Under the pieces are notes generated by a model. The model was given only the letters and a program-made list of their open reading frames with translations. It made no database searches and was not told the origin of the DNA. This document shows, piece after piece, positions 53,871 through 64,000 of a stretch of 64,000 nucleotides of DNA. The stretch is from Yamagishiella unicocca (Eukaryota > Chlorophyta > Chlorophyceae > Chlamydomonadales > Volvocaceae), in NCBI GenBank assembly GCA_003116995.1, contig BDSL01000033.1, positions 744,001-808,000 on the forward strand, in the 5' to 3' direction. Each line of letters opens with the position of its first letter. Position 1 is the first letter of the stretch. A program made the translations under genes and the position numbers.

Positions 53871-56800
53871 ATGGCACCGGCAGTAGCAGCCCCAGCGGCT
53901 CAGTCGCTGGTGCTGTTGGTTGCGGAAACGGCGTCAGCAGTGGCAGCATCAGCGGCAGCACAGTGGCACCGGTGTTGAACGTTTGTGGCAGCCACCGCAC
54001 CGTATCGACCTGCTGCAGCGCCAGCACTAGCGGGAGGAGCACCTGCCACAGGAACACGAACAGCAGGACCTGCTTCGGCAGTAGCAGCGCACGTCGCGCT
54101 GCTGCTGCCGGTAGCCGACGCAGCGCCTCCGCGCCTGCTGCAGCCGGCTCTGACGCTGGTGCTGCTGCTGCGGACGGCGCTGGGTCGAGCCCAGCTGCTG
54201 CGGCCACGCCAGAGGTCACTGCCCCACGGGTCGACGAGCCCAGTACGGCGCTGCTGCTGGCCTGGTTCGCGTGCGGCAACCGCAGCCTGTTCGCGGCTCA
54301 GTGCCTTGTGGAGGTGCTGCTGGAGCTGTACCGGGAGGGGCGCAGCTTTGAGGAGCTGCAGCTGTCGCTTAAGATGGCCACGCAAGGCGGTGGGGCCCTA
54401 CGAGCCCGCGGAGGGGTCGGCAGCGGCAGCAGCGGGGGCGCCGTAGACGAAGAGGGCGAGCAGGAGGTGCTACCGCCGCTACTGCAGGCTCAGGTGGGTC
54501 GGCGCCACGGCCATACGCCTATATACCATGTGTCGTACGATGCCGGCGTCGTAGAGCTGCCGTACATCAGCGCGCCGCGCGAGCGCTGGGGTTAAGAGTC
54601 CTAGAGCCTTCCTTGGCCACCAGGCATTTGCTACTCTTCTTGCGCACATACGCACGAATTTCCACAGCTTCCCCTCCCACCCACCGACCCCACATCACCG
54701 CCACCGGCCACAGGAGGAGGACGTGCTGGTGTCCTGGGTGGCCCTGGTGTTCCTGTCGCTGGAGGAGCTGGGGGTGCCCCGGGACAAGCAGCCGCGGCCG
54801 CAGGACGGAGACGCGGGGGCGGGCGGCGCAGGGTCAGGGCAGCAGCTGGGGGGCTGGCCGGGGGCTACGGCGGCGCGGTCGGCCGACAGCATGGGCGTGG
54901 GCATTGGTGTTGGCGGCATGGCCGGCGGAAGCACCTACCTGCGCGGCATGCTGGGCTACGTACGACAGACGCTGGGGATGTACGACGAGGGGCAGACGCT
55001 GGCGCGCGTGGCGGGTCTGCAGGGGCTGGTGCAGCAGGTGCGAGGGATCGGAGGGGGGAGGGGCCAGGGGTGTGTCGTACTGGCTTCGTACTTGTGTACA
55101 CATTGGGGCCTCCAAGGGGTCGCTAGCGGTGTCAACATCCGCACTACGCACGCACCGGCTGCCCCTTCTCCCCCCCTCCTCTCCCGCCTGAACCTAACCC
55201 ACCCCCGCCCATCCCACTTCGCTTCCCTCCCCTTCCCCCCGCTCCCCTCCCCTTTCCCCCGCTCCCCTCCCCTTCTCCCCCTCCCCTCCCCCTCGGCCCC
55301 GCAGTCCTCCGGCGCCGCCTCGTCGCCCTTCTTGTTCCTCATGCAGCAATACACACGCCTGGTGCTGCTGACGGTGGAGGTGGTGGCGGCGGCGGGGCTT
55401 CCCACGGATCGCCCGCTGCGCTCCCCCGAGACGGTGCTGCAGCCCAGCGGCTACAGCAACGCCTTTTCGAGCAGCTGTAACGCATCGGGTGATGCACTGG
55501 AGGGTCCCCCTGAGGGCGGCGAGGGGTGTCCCGGCCGCAGCCTAGCTGTGCGGCTGCTGATGGCGTTCACGGGGGCGGTGCTGGGCAGCCAGTGGAGCCT
55601 GGGGAAGTTCGTGGAGGCGGTCCGGGTGGCGTACGACCAGGTGAGCCGAGGGTTGGGATGGGGATTGGGATTTGGGTCGGGTTGGAAGGCGTGGTGCGGT
55701 TGGCGGAGTGGCGCGGAAAAGGGCAGCGGGTGTTGGGGTTGGGGTCGGCAGGTTCAATCGAACACCGGGGTATCGCAAAATTCCCAGCACGATGCTCCCG
55801 GCACCAGTCCGTTGCCCCCGTCCATAGGGCTCTTCTTCTATATTTTCTGCTCAACCGGCCCAAAAGATTACTTCCTCCTTAAATCGGAATCCCCTCCTCA
55901 AGCGACCCAAATCAGAACCGCAATCCCCACGGTAACCGACCCCAAACCCCAAATCTCCCCCGCTTCCCAAGGGCATGGCTGCGGACGAGCTGTTCTCGCA
56001 GTTGGATGAGCGAGAGTTCGTACAGAGCGGTGGCCTGCTGCCCGTCGCCAACGCCAGCTCCGCGGCTCCGGCGGCGGCGGACTCGTCGGCGACCAGCGGC
56101 GCAGCCGCTGGCGGCAGCGCCGGCGGCGGCGGCGACCTGGATGCCGTTCACCAGGCGCCGCAGTACCAGATCAACAAGGTGCTGCTCAGCACGTGGATCA
56201 GCTTGTCGTACATGACGCTGGCGCAGCTGGCGGTGCCGTACCCGGCCGCTGGGGAGCGGCTTGGGTGGGCGTGGGCCGGGTGAGTGTGTGGGCAGATGTG
56301 TGTCGGAGTCCTCCGCTGCCGTACTGCAGCCGGGTCGCCGTCACCATACGCGGAACACGGTCCACGGTCCAGCCGCCACTGTCGGACACAACTTTGTTTT
56401 TCGTTCGGGCATGCCACAGGCGCATCCATACCCCAGTGCCAATCCCTTCGTCCCACAGCCTCCTCGCTCGGACAGTCCTCTCCCCGTCACTGCACTCACG
56501 CGCCTGTCGGCAGCCCGGCCCCTATCGACCCGCGCCCTCCTCCCGCCCTCCTCCCGCCCTCAGGTTTGGCGACCCAACTGAGGCTCTCGGCATGAACGAT
56601 TTTGTGGGCAACGTGCTGCGCCAGATGGCCGGAGCCGACCCACGGTCCGTTCCACAGCCGCCGGCAGGCACGGCATCGCCGGAGGCGTCGGAGGCTGAGG
56701 CCGCTGCTGCTGCTGCCGGCGCGCCTGACGGCCCCGGGAGGCGGCGCAAGGACGTGCTGATGGTCCGCGTGGAAGATGACACGCTGCCCGCCACCTCCAC

Positions 56801-57305
56801 AGCCTTCCGGGTGTTCAGCCAGCAGGTGGGTCAGGTGGGGGCTGCGGTGAGGGGCCGACGGCCAGCCGCGCGGGAGACGGAGGAGTGGAATCTAGGTCGG
56901 GCTGCTGCACCCGTATTCCTCCCCGCTTCCCATTCACCTCCTCCGCCCCCGAGCAGCCGCTCTGCCTGCCTGGGTCGCTTCCACGGGTTTCCGCCGGAAC
57001 ACGCTGAAAACCACAACAACCAATTGCGCCAAACGCGCACATATGATGTAGTGGCGCTGCAACCCGGGCTGGCACGGTGTTGAGCATGCTGGGGGCATGC
57101 GGTGCAAAGGGGCCCTATGCGTGGGATGACTGGTCCCGCCCCTGGGAAGCGGGTCGGACACTCGCCGGTCGCGGGGGCGGACGGCGGCGGCCCCCAACGA
57201 GATCCTTGTTCCCACTTGTACGCTTCCCGCCGGTGCTGGTGCTGCACGCAGGTGTCGCTGGTTCAGGCTGTGTGTAAAGGTGTGGTGACAGAGAGCCAGG
57301 GCTAG
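53871..57305 (+). CDS. unrecognised multi-exon protein
   Basis: I do not recognise this protein. The secure exons are 54244-54493, 54714-55037, 55305-55640, 55972-56264 (or to 56279), 56564-56825 and 57252-57305, all phase-compatible. A first exon 53871-53971 (ATG start) is tentative. The total would be about 539 aa. Conserved-looking segments are helical: LLLAWFACGNRSLFAAQCLV, EEDVLVSWVALVFLSLEELG, YTRLVLLTVEVVAAAGLP, LSTWISLSYMTLAQLAVPYP and FGDPTEALGMNDFVGNVL. Ala/Gly-rich linkers join them. Several hydrophobic helices suggest a membrane-associated or all-helical fold, but no motif decides. The spacing and splice signals are typical of a real volvocine gene. An antisense frame at 53785-54279 also has hydrophobic stretches and competes for the 5' part. 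Confidence 0.55.
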
Positions 57306-58409
57306 AGGAGGCGGGGGTGGGAGGTGGTGGAGGCGATAGCTGAGGCAGCCCTGTGGGGCAGGCGCGGTCGGGAAGAAGGAATAGGTTCCTGCCAGGAGCG
57401 GTTGTAATAGCCAATCCTGATGCGCTTTTAACACGTAAGATCCTGTCGATGAAGATCCTGGTGCGGTCTTTTCGTGCGAGCCGCCTGCGGATAGGCAACT
57501 GCGAATGGTCCCTTCGTCCCCTTTTCGGCCTTACAGTTAGGCACGTGCACGAAGTATGACGAGCAGCTCGATGCAAAGCTACTTTGGAAGCTAGAGGTTT
57601 CCGGCACCGGACGAGTATACATGCTTATCAGGGTTTTAATCAAGCTTCGTTGCCTCCACGTGCATTTCGCGCGCAGTTGAGATCTGCGCCAAGCTGTGGC
57701 CTAAGTAGCAGGTTTGGGGCAAACCGGCGGTGGAAAGCCGCGGCCGGAACCACCTGTTCCCCGCTAATGCCTTCGCCTGGGCCCCACCTTGCAACACGAT
57801 ATTTCGCCAGTATGCAGACCAACGCGCGGCCTAGGGGTCAACCTGGTCAAGTTAGATGTGGTGCTCGGAACCACCACGAAGGTTTGCACCCCTCTTGCAG
57901 TGGAACACCCTGGAAAACAAGCCTCCCTTACTAATGCAACCCAACCGAGGGAACTAAAGGAAACACTTCAGGAAAACGAGATTACAACGGGACAATCGAG
58001 CGTTCATTGCGTCCCAACTCGCGTTCCCATCAGCAGCGCAAAATTCGCTCAGCGTGCCTATCAAACGCCGTGGGACTGGCAGGGCTGTCCTTTAGCTGGT
58101 ACCGATTGGGAAATGTGGAGCTGGTCAACGAGCGTCGGTTTGTTGGTCGCGAAACAGCGGATGCACACGACTTACGACAGGTTGCGTATGAACATTGGGG
58201 TCCGGGCTAAAGCTTGCGTGAATTGCACTGGGCCGTGACAGGAGTTCTATTGGAAGGCCATCGCGGACCACACTTGCCTCACGTCATCATCGCTGACCTC
58301 TGGGCCGTGCGACTATCCAGGCAGAACGCCGGTAAATGCTGCAGCTCCTTACATCTCCGCGTTCCCAGCTTGCTTGATTTGGGTGCAGACTTCCATACGC
58401 TGACGTGCG
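57306..58409. other. intergenic spacer
   Basis: Holds the 3' flank of the unrecognised gene and the promoter of the ankyrin-type gene. No gene is supported within the 1.1 kb. Confidence 0.5.
57403..57407 (+). terminator. putative poly(A) signal TGTAA of the unrecognised gene
   Basis: TGTAA lies 98 nt after the stop codon at 57305. Its distance supports the chosen last exon. Confidence 0.45.
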
Positions 58410-60569
58410 ATGGAGCAGCGCAACCTGCTGCCGCCGGAGTCTCCGTCTGAGGTACCGCCGGCCGGCAACGCTGCGGCTGCCGCGGTTGACGACCCCTCCC
58501 GGCTGTGGCTACCGGAGCTTGTGGCTCGCATTGCCACCTTCCTGCCAGCCAATGAGGTGCCTTGCTCCCTGCGCTTCGTCAGCAAGGCCACGGCTGCAGC
58601 GCTCCGCGCGCCTCAGCACATCAACGTCCGCTTATCTCAGCCGGTATCTCACACAGAATTCGCCCGGCGCTGGGGCAATCCGGGAGCCATGCGACCAATG
58701 ACGTTTTCCCAGCGGCGAAAGCTGCTGTGCCTGACAGCGCGCAGCGGCAGCATTGCGAACATGAACGAACTGCTCACTTTGAAGGAGCACTGCCGCCTCG
58801 CTTCCGACATATTATCGGCCGCCGCGGGCGCCGGCCAGCTGGAGATGTGTACGGCGCTCCGAGACCGCGGCTGCCCGCTCAGCAAAGACGCGTTGGACGC
58901 AGCAGCCGGGGCGGGCGAGCGGGCAATTTGCGAGTGGCTCCTCGCCAACAGCTGCCCCTGGAGCGGTGGGGCAGCTGGTGAGGCCGCCCGCGGCGGTCAC
59001 GTGGGCCTTATGGACTGGCTGCTGGCGCTTAACTCCGGCACCGTCAACGAGGGCTGGCTCATGCGGGGCGCGGCAGAGGGCTGCGACCTGGCCACGCTGC
59101 AGCGGCTGTACGGCACCTGGGTGGAGGGCAGCAGGCCCATGTCGTACACTTGGCACGTACACAAGCCGTTTGTCTTGAGTTTAGCCCTTGCCAGCCCGAC
59201 AGCAGACTGGGCGGCCAAGGCGGAGTGGCTGGCGGGCCGCGGGTTCTCCAAGCATCTCGCGCACCTCGACAGACTGCTGGAGCGTCGATACTGGAGGGAG
59301 CGGCTCGAGTGGAGCCGGCAGCGGGGCTTCACGTACGACGCGGGCCCAACCATCGGCTCGGCTGCACTGGTGGGGAACACGGAGGCGCTGCTGTACCTAT
59401 TCGCAGAGGGCGTTGCGGTGCAGGACTCGTACCGTAAGGACGCACCGGCGAGCGGTGCGGCGATCAACGGCCACCTGGCGGCTCTTCGCCTGCTGGACGC
59501 TTTCGGCTTTCAGGTGCCCTGCAGCATTCTGCTGGCGGCAGTGCGACACGGGCATCTGTCGGTGGCTGCCTGGCTGGCTGAGAAGTTTGCAATCACAACC
59601 GGCGGAGAGCAGCTGACGGAGGATTTGTTCGCGTGGGCGGCCATGTCAGCAAGCCTGCCGCTGATGACGTGGCTGTACGAACTGCACTGCCCCTGGGGGC
59701 CTGAGGTGTTTACGCGCGCTGCGTGGGGCGGAAGCGAGGAGCTGATGGAGTGGCTGGCGGCGCGTGGCTGCCCCATGGGGGTGGGTTATTGGGAATCGGG
59801 TGACGTACGGTACGGTACGACACCGAGCTGTCAGCGTGGAACCGACGATTGCAGGGCGCCCGTGCAGCAGCTGCACGCGAGGAATGCTTGCGCGCCTAGA
59901 AGGGGGGCAATGCTGCTTGCTGGAGAGACCTTGCATGGAACACCCGCCCGGGCTTCCCTTCGTGCTATCGGTGGTACAGTCGCGCCCTGCCCTCCCTGGA
60001 CTCGCGCCTGGCAGGCTGGCGCGCGGCTGATCACACTCGCACAGCGTGCATTACTACATGCGCTGTCCTTAACACCCTTTCCGCCCCACACACAATCGAA
60101 CGCGCCTCCCAATCTTGTGACCGGGTCTTCTCGCCCCCTCCCTGGCCCCATGCCGCTGCCCCCTCCCTGGCCCCATGCCGCTGCCCCGTGGCCGCCTGTG
60201 TTCACCGCACGCCAGACCCACGGCGACGCCTACGTCTCGCCAGCCGCCGGGGGTGACCTGTCCATGCTGCGCTGCCTGCGGCGGCTGGGCTGCCCCTGGG
60301 GCCCCCCTGGAGGGACCTTTGCATCCGCCGCATCGAGGTTTGCGGAATCAATACACTACGGGGGCTGCTCCGACCCGGTCGGGCTGCGGTGGCTGCTGGA
60401 GGAGGGTTGCCCCGTGGACTGGGATAAGGTGTGGTGGATGCCGGATCTGATGCTGCAACTGAAGGCGCACGAGCGGCAATGCCGCGGCCAGGAGGGCCGC
60501 CGCGACCCAGCAGAGCAGCAGCAGCGGCAAAAGGGAGCCGAATGGGGAGCAGATTGCGGACCACGATGA
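58410..60569 (+). CDS. F-box-like / ankyrin-type repeat protein
   Basis: Two exons (58410-59780, 60216-60569) join in phase 0 to 574 aa. Residues about 30-65 (LWLPELVARIATFLPANEVP) look like an F-box or related helical start. After it come degenerate ankyrin-type repeats of about 30 residues with the motif A(A)xGxLxxLxWLxxxGCPW, such as GAGERAICEWLLANSCPW, AARGGHVGLMDWLLALNSG, GGSEELMEWLAARGCPMG and GDLSMLRCLRRLGCPWG. This GCPW repeat family is abundant in Chlamydomonas and Volvox; individual functions are mostly unknown, with protein binding or ubiquitin-ligase adaptor roles inferred. The C-terminus is a Gln/Arg-rich tail. The 435-bp intron is a multiple of 3 and free of stops, so an unspliced transcript would encode 719 aa. 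Confidence 0.8.
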   Translation: MEQRNLLPPESPSEVPPAGNAAAAAVDDPSRLWLPELVARIATFLPANEVPCSLRFVSKATAAALRAPQHINVRLSQPVSHTEFARRWGNPGAMRPMTFSQRRKLLCLTARSGSIANMNELLTLKEHCRLASDILSAAAGAGQLEMCTALRDRGCPLSKDALDAAAGAGERAICEWLLANSCPWSGGAAGEAARGGHVGLMDWLLALNSGTVNEGWLMRGAAEGCDLATLQRLYGTWVEGSRPMSYTWHVHKPFVLSLALASPTADWAAKAEWLAGRGFSKHLAHLDRLLERRYWRERLEWSRQRGFTYDAGPTIGSAALVGNTEALLYLFAEGVAVQDSYRKDAPASGAAINGHLAALRLLDAFGFQVPCSILLAAVRHGHLSVAAWLAEKFAITTGGEQLTEDLFAWAAMSASLPLMTWLYELHCPWGPEVFTRAAWGGSEELMEWLAARGCPMGVGYWESGDVRYGTTPSCQRGTDDCRAPVQQLHARNACAPRRGAMLLAGETLHGTPARASLRAIGGTVAPCPPWTRAWQAGARLITLAQRALLHALSLTPFPPHTQSNAPPNLVTGSSRPLPGPMPLPPPWPHAAAPWPPVFTARQTHGDAYVSPAAGGDLSMLRCLRRLGCPWGPPGGTFASAASRFAESIHYGGCSDPVGLRWLLEEGCPVDWDKVWWMPDLMLQLKAHERQCRGQEGRRDPAEQQQRQKGAEWGADCGPR
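60138..60186. repeat. 25-bp tandem duplication in the ankyrin-gene intron
   Basis: Two copies of CCCTCCCTGGCCCCATGCCG plus CTGCC, just upstream of the intron acceptor at 60215. Confidence 0.8.
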
Positions 60570-62152
60570 CGATCAGTATGAGGAGCAAGGGCAGGGCTAG
60601 CCGCAGGGCTAGCCCCCCAGGCAGGTGAGCCTCTGGTTCGAGCTGTTCCTCGCACAGGATATAAAACCATAAAACTTGTGGGATACGCTTCACGACACGT
60701 TGCCGGCCGCAGGGGGATGCGGCTGGCGTCGCAGCGGCGGAGTACCGTCACCGCGGGTAGAGGCTGCACCGGTGCAGCACAAGCTGAGGCCTTGGGGGCG
60801 AAAGAGAAGCACGCAGGTTGCAGGAGAAATAATAGGGCCATGCGGGTTGCAGGGGGGGGAGAAACATGCAGGCGTCCGCTCCACAGGTGCTGCGTCTGCC
60901 GGTGCCGCCGCTGTGCCGCTCTGCGGATCCTGCCGTGGACTTGTGCCGTGGCCTCCTCCCTTTCCTCCGTCGACCTGTGCGTAAACATCAGTGAAATTGG
61001 GAGCTGTGCAGTTCGTAGTCGTCGCGTGTTGGACGCGGTCCGTTGGAAGTGGGGGTGGCGGCGGTTCGACCGCGACCCGAACCCACAGCCGAATGCGCAG
61101 TGCTGCGGTGTGCAAGGCAGGCCAGGGCTGTGTTAGACGCGTACGGACGGGCGGACGGACGCAGAAGCGTGAGGTTGGGGCTGTGTGCTAGGAGCCCGCC
61201 CCTCAGAACAGTGCTGGGAGCAAACACGGCGGTGCTACTCTCTTCCCTCTAGGCAGCGGCAGGCTTTGGGATCTGTTGGTACGGTAGGGCATGCTTTGAG
61301 CTGGGTTGGTGTGTGGATGGCGGATGGTTGGTTCGTCAGCACAGATTGCGGCGGCGATGGCGGGTGACAGTAGGAAGCAGGATCATAACCGACAGGAAGG
61401 CCAGCTAAGTGATGGCGACCGACGAGATTCATTGCAAAGGGGGATCTGCCTACACGTAGAACCTCCCACCCTGGCCTTCCCGATCATCGCAACCGACTGT
61501 TGAGGAGTTCTTTGAAAGCAAGCGTGCACTTTTAAGGCACTGCTAGCAGGCAGATATCCCGCCCTCGTGCAACGCGTCCGTCGCAGTTGCGAACGGATGT
61601 TGGAGGAGGGAGACCAGGTTCTTCCGACGACCAGACAGCGCATGCCCTGATCGCTGCCAGGATGGGAGCACCGGGCAGCACACACAAACAGGTGATACGG
61701 CACCAACAACAGTGCATAAGCACACACGAATCGCAACACATGCGGTAAATTTCTTCAGTTCACAAACCGAAACACCCGCTTACGTACATATGCCACACGC
61801 TGCTAAATCCGCGCCATTTCTCTCTCGGGCAACACGCAGTGTGGCCCCGCCGCCGCCGGCCTCAACCTGCCCTGCACCTTCGACCCCATACCTCTTGCGT
61901 ACGAAACGTTCCGGCAAACCAACTGTCCCCCAAACCGCACCAGCGCATATAACCAACTTGCCCGCCGCTGCCACCTCTCGCGCAACGCTCCCACCCCAAG
62001 CGAACGCCCACACCTCTCTCCTTCCTTACCGCCTCCCTATCACCCCCCTCCTAAACCTCCGGACCCGCCGTTTTTCTCTCCCATGCCTCTCGTCCCTTCC
62101 TCACCCCTCCCCCGCCGCTTCGCCTCCTCCCCCCCGCCGCTCCGCCGCCGCC
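60570..62152. other. convergent intergenic spacer
   Basis: About 1.6 kb between the stop of the ankyrin-type gene and the stop of the SAC1-like gene. It probably holds both 3' UTRs. A pyrimidine-rich stretch lies at about 62040-62150. No gene is supported. Confidence 0.5.
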
Positions 62153-64000
62153 TCACTGCGTCTTCTTCTTGGCGCCCTTGGCCGCCGTGACCGTGACCGC
62201 CAGGTGCGGACACAGCTGCGGCTTGTTGACCAGGTGCTTGCCGTTGCTGACCACGAAGCCCAGCAGCCCCAGACCCAGCACCAGCGGCAGCACCACCTGG
62301 GACAGCAGCGCGCGGACCAGCTGGCCGCGCTGCGCGTCGGCGCCCGTCTCCACCGCGGCCGGCTCGGCCGCGGTGAGGGCCACCGGGCCGACCAGGTCTC
62401 CCGCGAGTGCCTGTTTAGGGTTTCAGGCATTTGTTTCCAGCGTTTTCGGTTATAGTCGGATTGGGTACTGGAAAGATGGGCGAGGTTGGGGAGTGGAAAA
62501 ATGGGACATCTAGGGTTTTGGCGCTCAGGCCCCAGACCCAGCTGCGGCAGCCCCACTCACGTGCCCCGCCTGGTGGGCTCCGAAGGCAATGGCGGCCAGC
62601 GCCAGCAGTATGGGCACCAGTGGTGAGGGCTGGGGCTTGAGCGGCACCGGGGCGCCGGGGGACACGGTGAAGGCGCCTGTGGAGGGGGTGGTGGGCGGCA
62701 GGAGGCCCGCGAGACGCACGTGGGCTGAGCGCAGAGATGGAGACATGGAGTACGACCGGGAGGGAGGGGCTCGGTTGGGGGGTTGCAGTCCCTGGACGAG
62801 ACGCGCGACTGGCCCCCTTTTCCTCCACACATCCTTCGCCCTCATCACGGCCCCCCCCGAGCCCCAGACCTCACCGCCGCCCTTCCACGTGTCTGCGCCC
62901 CCCATGGGCCTACACCTCCCACGTCGAGTAACCCGTCCTTTCCCGCAACCCCCCCGGGTCTCACCGGTGAGCAGGTCCACCGCGTCCTGCTTGCGGCCGT
63001 CCTGGAAGTTGTTGACGTAGTAACGCACCACGGCCTTGACGCCGTCGTCCACCACGCCGCCCAGGGTGCGCTTGCCGGTGCGGGTGAAACCGCTCTTCAT
63101 GGCGCCCGTGCCTGCACGGAGGCAGCGAGGGAGGTGGGTCGGTGGGTCGGCACAGCCGGAATAGCCGCAATGTGCAGAGGGACAGGCGGAAAGCCCACGC
63201 GAGGCGCAGGTGGGCGCGACGCGTGCGCAGGTGGGCGCGACGCGAGCAGGGTATGCGGTGAGCAGCAAAGGCCATCATTATCAGCAGCCAGCCGCACACC
63301 CACCCAGCCCCAGCACAACCACCAAGCCCCAGCACAACCACCAAGCCCCAGCACAACCACCCAGCCCCAGCACAACCACCCAGCCCCAGCACAACCGCCT
63401 GCCAGCGATACCAGCCACCCACCCACTCACCTGCGTACTGGGTGGACACCGCGTCCCCGTGGTCAGCCCACATGATCTTGAACTCGCGCTCCACCCCAGG
63501 GAAGGTCTCGGGCAAGCCAGCGGCGGCAGCGGGCATAAGGCCCAGAGCGGAGAGCATGTCCTCCAGGGCCTGTGTCGGGGGTGGGCGAGGCGGCGGCAGG
63601 GCACGTTTCGGTGGTCGCCAGGGGTCTTCCTCGAGGGTTTTAGGGTGTAGAACCCGGCTGGCTGCCTCACTGTGTATCGGCCGACTTGCCGCCCCGCGTC
63701 TTCCACCCCAGAGGGCAAGCGCCTTCCCGCTCGTCCTACTGCTGTACGTCGTACCTTGCGCCCCAGCACGCCCTGCACCACGTTGGTCCTGTCCAGACAG
63801 TCGATGCAGTTGATGCGCATCACGCCGCTCTGCCGCCGCTCCACCACACCGCCGCGCCGCAGGAAGAAGCCGTGGCGGCTGAAGTCGTCCTTGATCTGGG
63901 TGGATCCAGACCCACGTCCAGATCCAGATTCGGATTGAGGGAGGAGACCGAGGGCGTGAGCGGGTGGCAGGAGGATGTGGGTCGGGGTTGGCGCACAGCC
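62153..64000 (-). CDS. SAC1-type phosphoinositide phosphatase, C-terminal part (5' end outside the window)
   Basis: Six exons are visible on the minus strand (63895-63755, 63569-63431, 63111-62965, 62676-62561, 62410-62153, with the upstream intron running off the right edge), all phase-compatible; that is five complete exons plus the truncated upstream intron. The catalytic CX5R(T/S) motif is intact in MRINCIDCLDRTNVVQGVLG. Family landmarks follow: REFKIMWADHGDAVSTQYAG and VVRYYVNNFQDGRKQDAVDL. The C-terminus has two hydrophobic segments (LVPILLALAAIAFGAHQAG and LPLVLGLGLLGFVVS), as in ER/Golgi Sac1, and ends in a Lys-rich KGAKKKTQ, possibly a retrieval-type tail. Known: Sac1 dephosphorylates PI4P (also PI3P) at the ER and Golgi. 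The N-terminal half of the SAC domain lies beyond 64000. Confidence 0.93.

Noticed and set aside
53785..54279. Minus-strand 164-codon frame with hydrophobic stretches
   Set aside because: It starts and ends without supporting splice partners or domains and overlaps the plus-strand exon 54244-54493; it remains a weak alternative for the 5' part.

Overview
The window is nuclear DNA of a volvocine green alga (Volvox/Gonium/Eudorina-like; the species cannot be told from sequence alone). The evidence is: intron-dense genes on both strands with GTGAG/GTGCG donors and CAG acceptors; TGTAA as the likely poly(A) signal; GC-rich exons in more AT-rich spacers; long Ala/Gly/Gln/Pro low-complexity inserts in otherwise conserved proteins; an OPR-type organelle RNA-binding protein; and two pherophorins, the extracellular-matrix glycoproteins of this lineage. 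Exon models were built by hand from reading frames, splice sites and intron phases. Phase agreement at every junction is the main support; no transcripts or searches were available.

Layout. 0.3-2.8 kb (-): a mitochondrial CCDC90/MCUR1 (DUF1640) coiled-coil membrane protein. 3.4-9.9 kb (+): an OPR-like protein of about 1305 aa whose fifth intron is a 19-bp minisatellite. 10.4-13.2 kb (-): peroxin PEX10. 13.7-19.2 kb (+): a 13-exon class V (PLP) aminotransferase of the isopenicillin-N-epimerase-like type. 20.6-31.2 kb (-): two nearly identical pherophorin genes in a roughly 4.2-kb direct duplication. 31.35-37.8 kb: a further copy of the 1.2-kb pherophorin upstream region, split by a young 5.2-kb Ty1/copia retrotransposon (31440-36646, antisense) with identical 154-bp LTRs and a 5-bp target duplication. 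The element carries an internal inverted duplication that breaks its polyprotein. 38.8-40.8 kb (-): cytosolic ribosomal protein uL16 (RPL10). 43.4-47.3 kb (-): a Pro/Ser/Ala-rich protein with a short coiled-coil tail. 48.9-52.9 kb (-): a CDK7/CDKD-type CDK-activating kinase. 53.9-57.3 kb (+): a volvocine protein I do not recognise. 58.4-60.6 kb (+): an F-box-like/ankyrin-type repeat protein. 62.2 kb to the right edge (-): a SAC1-type phosphoinositide phosphatase, cut by the window edge.

The genes do not form a pathway; this is ordinary eukaryotic gene order with divergent and convergent pairs. The most notable features are structural: the pherophorin duplication and its interruption by the copia element, the inverted duplication inside that element, tandem repeats that copy 5' splice sites in the aminotransferase gene, three inferred GC-AG introns, and an intronic minisatellite open in all three forward frames. 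I did not find a convincing new multi-gene system.
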